DNA of 64,000 nt from Rallus limicola (Eukaryota > Chordata > Aves > Gruiformes > Rallidae). The notes beneath the pieces are model-generated. The model searched no databases, was not told the DNA's origin, and was given only the letters and a program-made list of their open reading frames with translations. How positions within the stretch are numbered: position 1 is the stretch's first letter; every line of letters begins with the position of its first letter. The stretch covers positions 60,016,179 through 60,080,178 of the forward strand of contig JAKCOZ010000003.1 in assembly GCA_022605955.1 (NCBI GenBank). The letters are read 5' to 3'. The translations under genes were made by a program, and so were the position numbers. Positions 9,291 to 21,923 of the stretch are shown here, piece after piece.

Positions 9291-12200
9291 TTAGGTATGG
9301 CAGCATTACAAAGCTGTGGAAAAGGCATTTCATGCATCCCTATTAGCTTGTGTTCAATTCATTTGCCACCCAGACAGCCACACTTGCAGGAGAACCTTGC
9401 TCAGTTAAAATCACCCACTGACTCATATTTCCCTGGTCTCCTGAATGTGCCCCTGGGCCTATTTCATCAATAGCAAGTAATCTGACCTTGGCTATTACCA
9501 AATCCTCACGGCTGAGCTACAGAGGTGTAAGCACTCTGTCCCATGTTAGGGCTGGCAGTTGCCCCACAACAGCTCACCCATAGCTCTGGTGTATCAATTT
9601 AGTTTTCAAGACATACCTGGTGGTGAGGGGGTTGAAATGTATTGCTCTGTGGAGAGCTGGCAGAAGTGTCGCAAAAGGGCTCTTAGGTCAGGTGGTGACT
9701 GAATAAGCTGTGTTTTAAGGAAGTGTCTCCAGCTGTGTGATTTATACTCTGCTCAAAGAAGCAGGGCTGTATATCTTTGTAAAATAAACCAAACTGCATC
9801 AAAGATGCTTTATTCCTAACTGTAGTAACCTATCTGACTCCGAGCTGGCCAACAGCCCAGATCAAGAAAGATTTCTTCCTGTGGAAGGGAAACTAGCAGA
9901 TGGAGCAGAAGTAGAATTTTGATAATTTTTTTTATCAGCTGTGCTGAAGTGGCATACTAAAAAAGTCTACTTTGTAGTAATTTCATCTCTGTATGTTCAA
10001 AACTATTTCTGTGCTACAATATCTTTCCAATATGGTCTTCACAACAGAAAGTGGTAAAAATAGCATCTTCTTTCTTAAACAATTTTACTCTTCCTGTATA
10101 TTCTATACCACATTTCCTCATGCTAATGGCAAAATGAAGTCCTGCTACTTCTTCATGAGAATTACTTGCTGAAGTTTTTAATTCTGTTGCAGGGGCATAG
10201 CTAAGAGCAACCTTGTGAAGTCAAGAGTGACCTTGTGAGGCATCAGAAATAACTCCTGTCAGAAAACAGGATGTTAGAAACACTTAGCACCTTGTACTAA
10301 CCTTACATTAACAATGACTTGGGAACACATATTGTACCTGAGGCCAATTTACAATCCTGGGGTTGTGCAGATTAAGTAAGGCTTTGGTTTTGGCTGCAGG
10401 ACTTTTATGACTGATGATGAAGTGCCAAGTTGGTTCTCCGGTTCCAGGCTGAGTCTGCAGATAGGAAAACAGCCCATTTGATTTAAAGAAGAAAAGTCCT
10501 CATTTTTTTTAAATAGAGCTGTGCTTCAGAGTGGGACCATGCTTCCAGGGTGGGGAGTGCTTTCTTTGCTTTGGCGTAGTGCCTGGTCCTGCTCTCCTAC
10601 TGTAAGCAGTAAGAGGTCACCTCGCTGGATTTCAGCCACAGGTGTGTTCTGAGGTTTCAGGCCAGTAAAAGCTTAAGTGTCTTCAGCTCAGGTGTTTCTC
10701 CTGCAGAAATGCCAGATGTGCATTTGCTGCTCTATACTGTAGGATTTGAAGAGTTTTAGTTTTGGAGAATTTTTAAAGGATTTTTTTTTTAAATTTATCT
10801 CTGAAAGACTTACTCTGTAGTAAATCCTCACTTTACCCTTTGGCAGAGTGAACTGAGCTGGTGCCTCAGTCCACATTAGGGAAAAGAATTAGTGAGTAAA
10901 GACTACACATACCAAAGTAGGACACCCTGATATAGGTGACTGACTCATCTGTGTGACATATTCTGTGTTCAATATGGAAAGCTCAGGTGCCATTTCTTGT
11001 ATCACAGCAAGAGCAGAGAGAGATTTACTTTTTCTTGACCTATAAGCAAAAAGAAATCTTGCCTTACTGTCTATGCAGTGAAAATGCAGGTACACTGCAC
11101 AGCTTCTCTCATTCCCTGCTGCAGCCAAGGGCCTCCCTTTTAGATGTGTCAGTGTACATCCAGAAGTTCCTGAACCATGCCAGAGCAACCTTCTTAGTCT
11201 GAAGATGTATTTTTATTAACAGCCATCAGCTGGGTTTCTCCACTAAGATTTTGTTTCTAACTTACACCTTAATTTGCAACTGTTGATAATTTATCTGCTA
11301 ATCCTTTCCTCTCTCTTCTCCCTGGGAAAGTCATCAGAGTGCTGAATTGAGCACTGATTGTTGCTGTCAGAATGCCTACAGTAGCTGTGGGAAGCAGATC
11401 TGTGGGACACTCAAAAAGGTGGCTGTGTTTTATAGCTAGTCCTGCAACTGCTGGCATCAGCAGGGGAAAGTGTCTTGATGGTCACTTGGCATCAAAGCAT
11501 GAGGTTCTGAGACAGAGAGGTATCAATGTCCTGGCTGGAAGTTACAGTTTAGGTGGATGTATTCAAGAGAAAAGGGACACTTCTGCCACCCTATTCCAAC
11601 TTAACTTTTGCAACAACTTAGTACCCTTTAAAAAAAAAGAAAAAGGATGACAACACAAAAAAAAGTGTGCATCAGCAGAATAGCAGCTCGTGTAACTGAG
11701 CTGATGATACACACACTTTTATACAATTTCTTTCCTCTTCCTCCCAGGTATAGAAGAGTATTTTGGGAAACTTTTCTCCTGCGAAGGTTTTCAATGCTGT
11801 TTTGGCCAGGCTTACTGTCTCTCTCCCAGTGCTGCTGCATGTCTGGGCATGCACAGAAATGTACTCAGCTGCCAGTTCCCTCCAGCGTCAGAGAGGCCTT
11901 TGCCTAGTGACTGCCCCTTCCCCATTACAGGATCCACACAAAAAACAAACAAACAAACAAAAAAGTCATATAACCTTTCTACATATTTCTGGTGGTGCTT
12001 TAGCTCTTTATGATTTCAGGAGTGAAGCCTTGAATCCACTCTCTTTTTCCTCAGACTAGTTTTCAGGGAGAAAAAAGGCAGAAACACAAGCATGCAAAAG
12101 TTGTACAAGGCTGACTGCAAAGTTATTGCTTTGTCATGAGTTTTCTGATAGTTCCTGATTAGTAGTCAGGTTTCTTGTCTGAGTGCACTGTGATTGCTAT

Positions 12201-13246
12201 GACGACTGGTATTAAAAAACTGGAGACACTCTAGAATCACACCCCTCTGTGTCTCATGGTAGAATATTTACTTAATCTTGTGTGGTCTTGTATTTGGTGC
12301 TTCAGGAGTGCATAGCAGGAGTTCTTACAGATTAATAGATCATTAATGAACTCTTAAGTGCAATCATTACTTATGAAAATGTACTTACTCAACTGCACAG
12401 CCACAGGTTTTTAAATAACTGGCTAACCTCAGAGACAGTGTGTTTAATGCTCAAGAGCTCATCAGTTTATAGTATGCAGGTAATGTCCTAAGCAGCCTTT
12501 GTCCCAACCATTCAAACTATTACTTTAATTTGAACTAAGAATGTGGTCTGCAGTGTAGATTTAAATACAATATTCCTTGTGCACCCCCTGTGAAGTAGTT
12601 TCTATTTGAACAACAGCTCTTTTTTATCAAAGGTGTTAACAGATGTTTGCATGGGTGGTAAAGTGTTAGCCAGTGAAATCTCTCTAAATGCCATCACATA
12701 CAAATGATCTAGTGATAATGTCACTTTGCAGTACTGGAGACAGATTGTGTTGCACAGATATAATTCAGTGCAGAATTAACCCATAGAAAATCAATCAACA
12801 TTTGGTGTGTTTCAACCCTATGGGAAAATGTTCACGGCCAACATCCTCAAGCTTTTTGCCCTGCAGTCACTGGAGGCACCTGGAATACAGGGCAAAGGAG
12901 AAAAAGGGCAGTGACGGTGGGCTGCTCTGCTGCTAAGTGAGCAGTCTCACTTCTGAACTTCTCCAGCTAAGAGCAAATACATCTTCTACAAAAAAAAGTA
13001 TCTGCTGGAATTTTCTCTCTCTCACTGTCAAATCCATGTTTGGTGTCTAGCAAATTGTGATGGCACCAACTGAGCAAAGTTCAGAGAAAGACAGCGAGAC
13101 GTAGAGCTCTCTTACACTTGATTCAAACAAGATTTTCTTCTTCTGCATTTTCAAAGCCAACACTAAATGTAACAAAGTAATTAGACTTGTTTCCATCCTG
13201 TTTTTATTTTTGAATGAATTGATGAGCAATATAATCAGAAATGCCT
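9291..13246. other. intergenic, no gene recognised
   Basis: I see no exon with good splice sites and no identifiable repeat. Open frames of 60-100 codons here occur on both strands and look like chance. A short (CAAA)n-like tract is at about 11938-11960. Confidence 0.5.
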
Positions 13247-13858
13247 ACACAGAATCACAGAATGGTCTGGGTTGGAAGCGACCCCAAGGATCACCGAGTT
13301 CCAACCCCCCTGCCACAGGCAGGGCCACCAACCTCCAGGCCTGGATCTACACAAGGTTGCCCAGGGCCCCATTCAACCTGGCCTTGAACACCTCCAGGGA
13401 TGAGGCCTCCACCACCTCTCTGGGCAACCTGTTCCAGCACCTCACCACTCTCTCTGTAAAAAACTTCCCCCTAATACCTAATCTAAACCTTCCCTCCTTT
13501 AGGTTTAGTCCATTCCCTCTTGTCCTGCCATTGTCTGTCCTTTTAAAAAGCTGATTCCCCATCTGTTTCTCTGCTCCCTTCAGGGCCCGGAAGGCTGCAA
13601 TGAGGACCCCCCACAGCCTTCTCTTCTCTAGGCTGAAGAAGCTCCTTCCAGCATGTCTTCATAGTGTTGGTGTTCCAGCTCTCTAATCATCTGAACCCTC
13701 TCCAACAGTTCTACATCTTTCTTGTATTTGGGGCCCCAGCTCTGGACACAGGACTCCAGACGGGGCCTCATGAGGGCAGAGTAGAGAGGGACAATCCCCT
13801 CTTTGTCCCTGCTGGCCACTCTTTTTCTGATGGAGCCCAGGATGTTAAATCCTATTAA
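13247..13858 (-). mobile_element. CR1 LINE, 5'-truncated 3' end
   Basis: On the minus strand this is the 3' end of a CR1 element. The open frame 13819-13628 holds the C-terminal RT-associated region ([19 protein letters not shown]). The frame 13562-13347 holds the last part of ORF2 (FFTERVVRCWNRLPREVVEA). The 3' tail ends at 'ccattctgtgattctgtg'-like sequence at about 13265-13247. One frame break separates the two pieces. The element is far shorter than a full CR1 of about 4.5 kb, as is usual for LINE copies. Confidence 0.95.
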
Positions 13859-13859
13859 G

Positions 13860-15203
13860 TCTACAAATGTTTAGCTGTATTTTTTGCTCCCTGGATAGAA
13901 GGTATTTTAAAAGGTATTATCATCTGTGCCAAACTTAAAAACCTTGTGGTACACACTGTGATCACACAACCTCCTGGCTGCTGTCAGAACAAACCACTCA
14001 GCACAAGCAGGGTATGCAGCCTCTGCCAGGAGCAACACAGGCACTGCAATGCACTTGGCTGATTTTTCAGGAACGAGGTACCTCAGAGATGCAGCTTTAC
14101 CTCCTTTACAACAGTCTTTACAGAGGCTTAGAAACGGCTACTGCCCAACATTTCTAGATTATTCTCCCATTTCCCCGTCCCAGCTGCTCACGCATCTTTG
14201 CTGAGTTGACAGACCACTAGTGTCTGGAATCCCTATTTTTCTCCCAGACTGACCCCATAGCTCCATTTGTCTCACATTTGCTGTATTCCAAGATTGCCAC
14301 TCACCATTTGATTCTCTTCGCTTGGGTCTTCAGTCGTAATGAAAAAGTGCAAACCAACCCAAAGTAATCAACATTTATTCTACACACACTTCCGAATGAG
14401 CACAAGTACTCTCTAATTAGACAACAAGAATACTGTTCTAATCACTATGTATCTTGCAAATTACAACTCCATGAAAACATTTTCTTTGCACCATCTGGCT
14501 TTATGTATTTCTTTAATGAGTTGATGAGTATTTATATCCTTTACAAGGACCAAATAGTAAAGCATTTGTTACATTAGGAAGTGAAATACAGATTTTTCAA
14601 AACTGAATTTATCTAAAATTCGTTGCACCAAGCATTTTCACTTTTTCCAAAATACCAGTGAGAATCAGTTTCGATGGAGGCTTCACAGGACACAATGAAT
14701 ACCTGTTAAGGAAGCTGCACATTTTTCCTAGTGATGCTCTTTGAACTGGACCCCCTGTGCAGAAATGAAAGTACATCTTCATTACAAACAGCATCTTGAG
14801 TGATATTTTTGTCCTTATTATTTCAGTACTATATTTGTAATATTAATGTAACCAGTACAGATTCTTGCTACTGAAAACTATCACTCAGATGCAAGGAGGA
14901 TGATGCTATTACAGTACAAAGATATCAGGAACTAGCAATCATTTGAATTCTGAGAAATGATGAGAAAATGAGAGGATCTGGAAACACCTGAAAAAAAGAA
15001 AACCTTTTTGGAAATGAGCAAATAACATCTCTCTGTGTCTTACTTTAGTCTTCCTAAAATGCCCATCACTGTGTCTCTAAAAAAACCCCACAAGTTATTT
15101 TTTACATACAAAAATTAAAAACAGCACTAAATTTTTAAGTCAGAGCCCCTTGTTAGGGACTTAGTGGCTGCACCTGATTTTGTAATATTTAGGGTTACTG
15201 TGC
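13860..15203. other. intergenic, no gene recognised
   Basis: AT-rich unique-looking sequence. I found no exon or repeat that I can name. Confidence 0.5.
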
Positions 15204-15330
15204 TTTAGGGATGATGTTTTAGGCTTCTCAAAAATATGAAGGGTTACTACTTTCAGTGGCATAGCACCAGCATGCCACTGAAAGTAGTAACCCTTCATAT
15301 TTTTGAGAAGCCTAAAACATCATCCCTAAA
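15204..15330. repeat. perfect inverted repeat, 59-bp arms, 9-bp loop
   Basis: Bases 15204-15262 and 15272-15330 are exact reverse complements, base for base. The loop is AGCACCAGC (15263-15271). Pairing stops at both outer ends (C against T). No target duplication flanks it, so it is not an obvious foldback transposon. Confidence 0.97.
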
Positions 15331-15698
15331 TCATCTCAAGGGAGAGGTTTAAAAAGAAGCTTACTGGAAAAAAAATATGTGGGCAAACTTTGATTTAGTA
15401 AACTAGTCACTTAAACCCAAGGGTTTGTTGTATGGAAAGAAAGATCTGTATCACTAGGTGCTTTTTGCTTAGAAAAATGTGCTGCTGGTGTTGAAAAGTT
15501 CATTCTTAAAAATGACATGAAAATCCCAGATGGCCTGCACTGTCAGTGAACAATTTATTTAGTAACCAGAATAACAGCACCAGTAAAACAGGCATGGCTG
15601 AAACTGAAACACGGAGATCACAGGACCACTGTGTTCTAGATATGATTGCTATGGTCAGTTGATAAAACTCTAGTTTCATCCCCATTACAGTATCACAC
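15331..15698. other. intergenic, nothing recognised
   Basis: Unique-looking sequence between the palindrome and the solo LTR. No motif was identified. Confidence 0.5.
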
Positions 15699-16900
15699 AT
15701 TAGTGTGGTGGTTGAGCCCTGGCTAAAGGCCAGACGCCCACCAAAATCAGTCCATTACTCCCCTTCTTAGTTGGACACGGGAGAAAAAACATAATTGGGC
15801 AGCTCAAGAAACAAACTCGTTAATGATGCGGGCAAAACAGACTTAACACAGAGTGCAGAAGAGAAAGTTATCTAATTTATTGCACTAAAGAGAAAAAAAC
15901 AGTGAAAAAGAAGCAGAGTCAGGAGTGCAACCAACAATCTTAAAACAAAGGCAACCAGGCAAACACTTTTCCCTCCCACACACACTCCCTCCTCAGCAGG
16001 CTTCAGTTAGAAGTTTGCTCCCTTCTTCCCTCCCGGTCACAGCCCAGGAGGGGCAGGGACTGGGGAAAATGGGGGTCTCGGTAACACCTTCCCCCCACCC
16101 CTCCATTCTAAAGCAGACTTCCCTTTCAGCTGTGATTTTGCTCCCTTCTTCCCCTCTCCTGCTCGCAGCACAGGACGGAGGGGGCAGGGACTAGGAGATG
16201 GGGGCTTCGGTCAGTCCCTTGCAAGATGGTTTCCTTCTCGGCCGGGATGGGGGCATCCATTCCACACACCCTCCCCCTGCTGCACCGTAGGATCTCACCC
16301 ACGAGAGACAGTCCTGCACGAACTTTCTCCAAGGCAAATCTCTTCCCACCGGGCTTCATCTCTGCTCTGGCAGGCAGCAACAAATCACAGTGTCTCTCAG
16401 TCTCAGCCCTCCACGGGGCTACAGGCCTCCCCCAGCAAACCTGTTTGGCTCATCTCTGTAGGTCGCTTGTGGTGGCAGGGGCTCATCCCAACGTCAGTCA
16501 CGGCATCTTCTCTATGTCTCCACCGGCTCCATCCAGCGTGGAGCCTCTCCACCGGGCAGGTCAGGTTTCTGCCTCCTCCATGGGTCCTCTCCTCCGGCTA
16601 CTCCAGGTGCTTCAGCTTGGGCTGCAGGGGCATCTCTTGCCCAGGTACCTGGGTCCCTCCTCCCCCAGCCTTTTGTGTCTGTCAGCTGCTTACATTTATA
16701 TGCAAATATACATCCCAGTGCCCTTAACAGGCCCAAAATTGCGGTCTTCCTGGCACTCCGTGTTCTGGTGGAGTCTTTCTCTCCTATATGTGATTCTCAG
16801 AGGTGCTATCAGCAGGCTGGCAGAAGATTCCAGCAGCCATTTTCTGTAGCACCTGGCCCCTTTCTCTCAGTAGCCAACTATGCAAAACTGCCACAATTAG
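15699..16900 (-). mobile_element. ERVL-type solo LTR with 5-bp target duplication
   Basis: The LTR runs 15704-16895 (1192 bp). Its ends are TGTGG and CCACA, and it is flanked on both sides by ATTAG (15699-15703 and 16896-16900). A 5-bp duplication fits class III (ERVL) integration. Long stretches match 58668-59469 in the same order and orientation. Minus orientation is inferred from an ATATAAATG TATA-like box (about 16702-16694) followed downstream by AATAAA (about 15880-15875). The 207-codon open frame across it (16226-16849, plus) is a by-product of GC-rich LTR sequence. Confidence 0.9.
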
Positions 16901-19900
16901 CCCTATCTCTTATCTTCTCTTATTACTATACTATTCAGCACCTGGATTCTTAACGGACGTGAGAATCCTGTTCTTGCGCATCACACTGGGAATACTAGAT
17001 AGAACAAACCTCAAGATAGTTTGCTCCTTCCAGCTGTTTTCTGGCATTAATGTCTATTCTAGCACTTAAGCAGAGTATTTGTATTCGGCACGGCTTGAAA
17101 GATGGTTTGGCTTAAGAAATTCCTGTCCCCCTGCCAAATTGGTGCTCCTTCAGTAATGATATGGTGCCTGTTTGTGAGGCTGCCCAGTCAGTAGTTCCCT
17201 GACAGGTAAACAGACCTTTTTTTTTTTTTTTTTTTTTTTTTTTGACTGTTGTTTTTAAGTTAGATCCTTATAGGGATTCAGGCCACAGCTCCACCTGACA
17301 CTTGTTTTCAGTGGCATAATTGGGAGTGGCAAACTTTCACTGGGAGGGAATGGGAGACACAGGCAGGAATGTAAACAAGTTTGAGTGGTGAAACCTTGAG
17401 ATGGTGAAGTTGTATCCAGCAGCAGCTGCCTTCTAGAAAAACACCTTCTGTATTCTTGGTATAAACTTCAAATCATTGACATGCTACTCATCTAATCAAG
17501 GGAAAATCTGCCCAGCCGTATCTTGTTCTGATGCTGTGACAGCATCACTAGTATTTGTCCCTACATCTTAAGTTTCAGAGCCTGGCACGTCTGTTAGGTT
17601 GAGACAGCCACAACTTCTTGTTTTAACCAGCCATTTCTCATACTCATGATATTCAAGTTACAATACATGTGTTGATAGTTAATAGCAGGTGACTTCCTGC
17701 TTCAGGTGTTAAATAAAAATTGCTCATTGCTTGACCTGTTGTCCTAACAGACATTTCCAGTTGGTTTGTCCAGCACTTTTTTTCCTGGTATCATGAAGAT
17801 AAGCTGTGCTCCCATGCTGAGTTAAACCATGGCAACTGCAACTAGCACAAAGTAAAGTAAGAGCCTAGGATTCATGCTTTTGCTATTTTCCCTTATATTT
17901 CAACTTCCCAGTGGGCTATCAGCAGTTCAGAAAACCTAGCTACTTTTGAAGTCTACTGCATTTAGTGAAGATAACATAGACTCATCAGCAGCTGTTAATA
18001 GATTTTCTGCCAGGTGTGGGTTTAAAAATAAAGAGAGAGGCTTTACAAACTCAATTTACTGCAAACCAAGCAAAACTGTTTATCAACTAGTCTATACTTT
18101 TGTGTTATTACTTCTTAACAGAACATTTCAAAGATTTAAGGCCTCAGCTCTCAGGCTGGATGCCACTGGCATTGGGGTGAGTGGAGGAAGGGAAGTCTGT
18201 ACCCTGTGAGATGCCCAGTGACAACCAAAATACATGAACCACATATTGCACCACCCAGTGCCAGAGTGTCAGGGATTGCAGACTTCTGATCTCCTGCTAA
18301 AGACACGTATAACTCAGAAATACTTATCAAACAGAGCATAGTACTGTAAAATAAATTGCAAGTATGGAGGTTGTGACAAATGCATCAGGATCTCCTAGAT
18401 GGAGACCCAGCCAGCTGAGTGGTTGCCACTAACACACTAGCTCTCAGTCACGTAGAAAGCATCAACACCAATGAAATAATGTGCTGAAATGTGCCATGTT
18501 TGCTACCAGTCTCATTCAAATTTTGGTTTTGGCTATTAGTGTACCCCTATCTTCAAGGCCACTGTGTTTTGAGAATGTGATTATCAAAATCCTCTCAGCA
18601 TGAGTAACTTTCCTGGCTCAACGGAACTCGAGGATATTTCAGGGCCTGTGTCTTTGGTGAGGAGGCTGCTGGCAGGCATGCTGCCTTCCCCGACAGATTC
18701 ACACTGAGCTTATTAATTTAGTTCATTACATAAAGAACCAGAACTTAATGTAGTAATGAAAAAATGTATTTGTTTGAAATGACACCATTCAATTTGTGCA
18801 AATACATGAGTTTCTAAGTCAGAAAAGTGACTCTTGAATATAAAGTCATAGTATCACCCTAATAAAAATTAAATTGATCAACAAAATTAAAAATTCTTAT
18901 TAACCTACAGGTAATACTAATCTGATGACTTTTGTAGTGAGAACCAGAGAAGTGGGCAAATCAGTATTATAACTACCTTCTACTTAAAATATTTTCACCA
19001 AACTACATAATGATGAGTCCTTTAAGGCTCTGAAGAAAGGACTCAAAGAAAAAAAATATAAATAATTGGACTTGGTAATGAACATTCAATCAGTTAACCC
19101 TTAAACTGTAATCATGACAAAACCCAGATGTAGTTAAAATGCCATACTAGTATATTGGGAAAGTGAAAATAAATTTACCAGTCTGAAGAGTGCATTGTAT
19201 ATATTGCTTTGTTAATTAAATATAGGAATTTGAGAAAATGTACGTGACAATGAGGAATTTTTGCCAAAGAAACAGGCTACTGAATGAAGGTGCATGCAAA
19301 TTCTAACTATGATATTACTAAAGAGAAATGTAAGAATTGTTAACAGTGCATTTAAAAAAAAAGTGTTCAACAAATAGCTTTGTATTCTGGGTAAACAGGT
19401 AAATATTATCTTATGGGACAAAGATTAAATACTTCCACTGGCAGTGTACTTTAAGAAAAAAATTGAACTGCAGTAGTAAAGCCAGGTATCAGCAAGTCAA
19501 GGTAACCTGCATTCAGGTATTTAAAAGAGCTTTTTGGAACCTCTTTTTCATCTCTGAGTCTCGATAAATCTTGTGTCCTCCAAAGAACAGGAAGAAAGCT
19601 AAGATAGTGACTATGATAAAAGACGGTGAAAGGAACAATTCAGGTTAATTGCATGTTTGTCATCTTGATTGTAATCGTCATCAAAATATCCAAGTGGCTC
19701 ACACAGGAGTTTTCTAACAGGATATATTAATAAATATTTCAGTGTAATCACTACCCAGAAGAGACATTTCCAGAAGGCAGATCCTGTAATATTATCATGG
19801 TATCTCTTCTTTATGAAAATGTTTATTTGATAAATGAAACAGTGATGATATATCCTTGAGCTTTTGTTTGGTGTTTGACCTTTAAATAAAAAAAATAATC

Positions 19901-20227
19901 AGAATGTCACACAGTGACAGGCTGTGTATAATTGGCAGACCCAAAGAAACAGAAGAGGAGTGATCAGCAAACACTTTTTGTGAATGATGCAGATCCTCCA
20001 GGGATCAGCTTTTACTGTCTGCTATTATTTCTTATCAGTGATCTTGAAGAAGCTATACTGAATTATCACTGAGTCGCTGTATCAGATGATTACAGGAATT
20101 GGGGGTGTGGAAAATAATGGAGGCTAAGGTCACTTACAAAGTGACTTGGAGCTCCTAACAAAATTACCTGAAAATAATTGTATGATTATATACATAATTA
20201 ATGTATCTAATGGGTATTTTTTATATG
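16901..20227. other. intergenic, homopolymer run, no gene recognised
   Basis: It contains a run of 27 T at 17217-17243. On the minus strand this could be an old poly(A) tail, but I recognise no retrocopy beside it. The rest is AT-rich and unassigned. Confidence 0.5.
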
Positions 20228-20306
20228 TGTGTTTGGCCATGCTTGTTTATAACATATATATATATGTTACTTGTATATTTGTTATAAACAAGCATGGCCA
20301 AACACA
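20228..20306. repeat. perfect inverted repeat, 26-bp arms, AT-rich loop
   Basis: Bases 20228-20253 and 20281-20306 are exact reverse complements. The 27-bp loop contains (AT)6-like sequence. It could form a hairpin or cruciform. Confidence 0.95.
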
Positions 20307-20586
20307 AATATCCTAGGTGTTGACTGAGACCTACCGGCCATCCTTGCACTGTTATTGTGCAATAAAACACACAACCTGGAAGCAGGTGATATATGGGGAC
20401 ATATAGAAATAGAAAGGATAAGCTAAATGCAACCACATATGTATACTTAAAAGAATAGCCGTAGAATTTAAGTCAGGTAACTGCACAGTTTAAAGAAACA
20501 ACTAAGGGGGAGGAGGCACGTTTCTCATTACAGGGACTTGATTGTAGGGAGGAATAAAAGACCTTGTATTATCTCAAGGGAGTGAT

Positions 20587-21081
20587 TGTAGGAAACAGGA
20601 ATTGAAGAACAGGGTGGATATCATCACAGATATGTCACTTAAAAAAAAAGATGGCTGAATTAGGTCCATGGGCCTCCTTACAAGGACATAAGTGAGCTCA
20701 AACTGATAAGAACACTGCAAGCTGGCAAGACCCTCACATTCCAGGCAAAAAGTTGAAAAGTACATCATGAGGAAGACCTGTGGCTTTCATCCTAAGGACC
20801 ACTGCCCATGTTCCAGAGACCCCTACCCACAATTTTTGGAAGGATCTGCGCAAGCACAAAGAACGATAAGCTAATTAGCATGTGAAGCGAGAGTAGGCGG
20901 CTCCAGGTAATGAATATATATAGACATTAATTAAATATTGTTTTCTTGTATAAATGTGTGGATGTTTTGCTACTTCGGGTGTGCATGCTTGTGGAGGAGT
21001 GATCCCCTGTGCACCCAGCGCTGAATAAACATACCTACTTTACAAGTTTCGAGTTAATAGAGTCACTTTCCCTACGTCACA
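20587..21081 (+). repeat. class II (ERVK-like) solo LTR, boundaries approximate
   Basis: The 3' part has the layout of an avian class II LTR: TATAAAT at 20949-20955, AATAAA at 21024-21029, and a terminus in ...ACGTCACA at about 21081. The R region between the predicted cap site (about 20980) and the poly(A) site is short, as in class II elements. A possible 5' end is TGTAGG at 20587. I did not find a matching 6-bp target duplication, so the 5' limit is uncertain. It ends about 340 bp before the GOLPH3 CpG island and points toward it. Confidence 0.65.
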
Positions 21082-21673
21082 GGCATGGGACTTAGCCCAG
21101 GGGAATGGGACTATCTGGGTTTTTTTGGCATGTGCCGCTTTCGAAAGGGCCGGAGGCATGAGGAGGGGCTCGTTGACAGCAGAAACGAGGGACTCCCCTT
21201 CCCACATGTGAAGCCAAGGCTGTTGCGAGCTCACTTGAGTTGGGCTGAGGAGTATATACACTATATACGCAATACACACACGCTCGCACGGAGATCTATT
21301 GCTGGGGTGCTGCACTAGCACCGTGACACGGTCTCGTGGCTGAAAGTGAAATCAAGCAGACTTGAGGTTGCTAAAAGAGGCTTGTAAGTAACTTATTTAA
21401 GAAATAAACACTTTAGGAGGCTGCACTGCGCCACCCGGGGGTTACGCCGAGCGGGTTCCGACCGGCCCCTCTCCCAGAGCGCTGGATTACCCACTCTCCA
21501 CAGCACCCGGTAACAACCACCGACGAGCAGCCCTGCGCCCCCGGCCCGTGAATTGCGCCCCCCGGGCGCCCCGCCCCCTGGCTCGGGGCGGCCCCTCCTG
21601 CCCCCCGCCCGCGGCCCTTTCCGGCCCCCCCCGCCGCCCGGCGCTGCCACATCCTCCGCTGACATCAGCCCGC

Positions 21674-21684
21674 GCCGCCATATT
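21674..21684 (-). promoter_or_regulatory. YY1-type motif
   Basis: GCCGCCATATT on the plus strand is the reverse complement of the YY1 consensus AANATGGCGGC with no mismatch. Such sites often lie close to the start of transcription of CpG-island genes. Confidence 0.6.
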
Positions 21685-21780
21685 GGAGGAGAAACTGCTT
21701 GTGCCAGCTCGGCCGCCGCAGGGGGGGACGTCGGCCCCCGCTGCTTCCGCCTCCCCCGCCGCGGCCAAACCCCGCTCCCC

Positions 21781-21819
21781 ATGACTCTCTTCAGCCGGCA
21801 GTTGCCCCGGTGCAGATAG
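21781..21819 (+). other. short upstream open reading frame
   Basis: An ATG at 21781 opens 12 codons and stops at TAG (21817-21819), 104 bp before the GOLPH3 start. It would be in the leader if transcription starts upstream of 21781. The ATG context is CTCCCCATGA, with C at -3, which is weak. Confidence 0.45.
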
Positions 21820-21923
21820 GGCAGGGGCGGGAACGGTTTTCGTCCCTTCTTCTCCCCACCTCCCGAGCTGTCGCCGACCCCCTCTCCCCGCGGCGGGCCT
21901 CTGCCCTCCCGCCGCCTGCAGCC

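Noticed and set aside
16226..16849. 207-codon open frame, the longest in the window
   Set aside because: It lies wholly inside the solo LTR, reads antisense to the LTR's likely transcription, has no domain, and overlaps open frames on both strands. It reflects GC-rich LTR sequence.
17217..17243. T27 run as the poly(A) tail of a minus-strand retrocopy
   Set aside because: No gene-like or SINE-like body and no flanking duplication beside the run.
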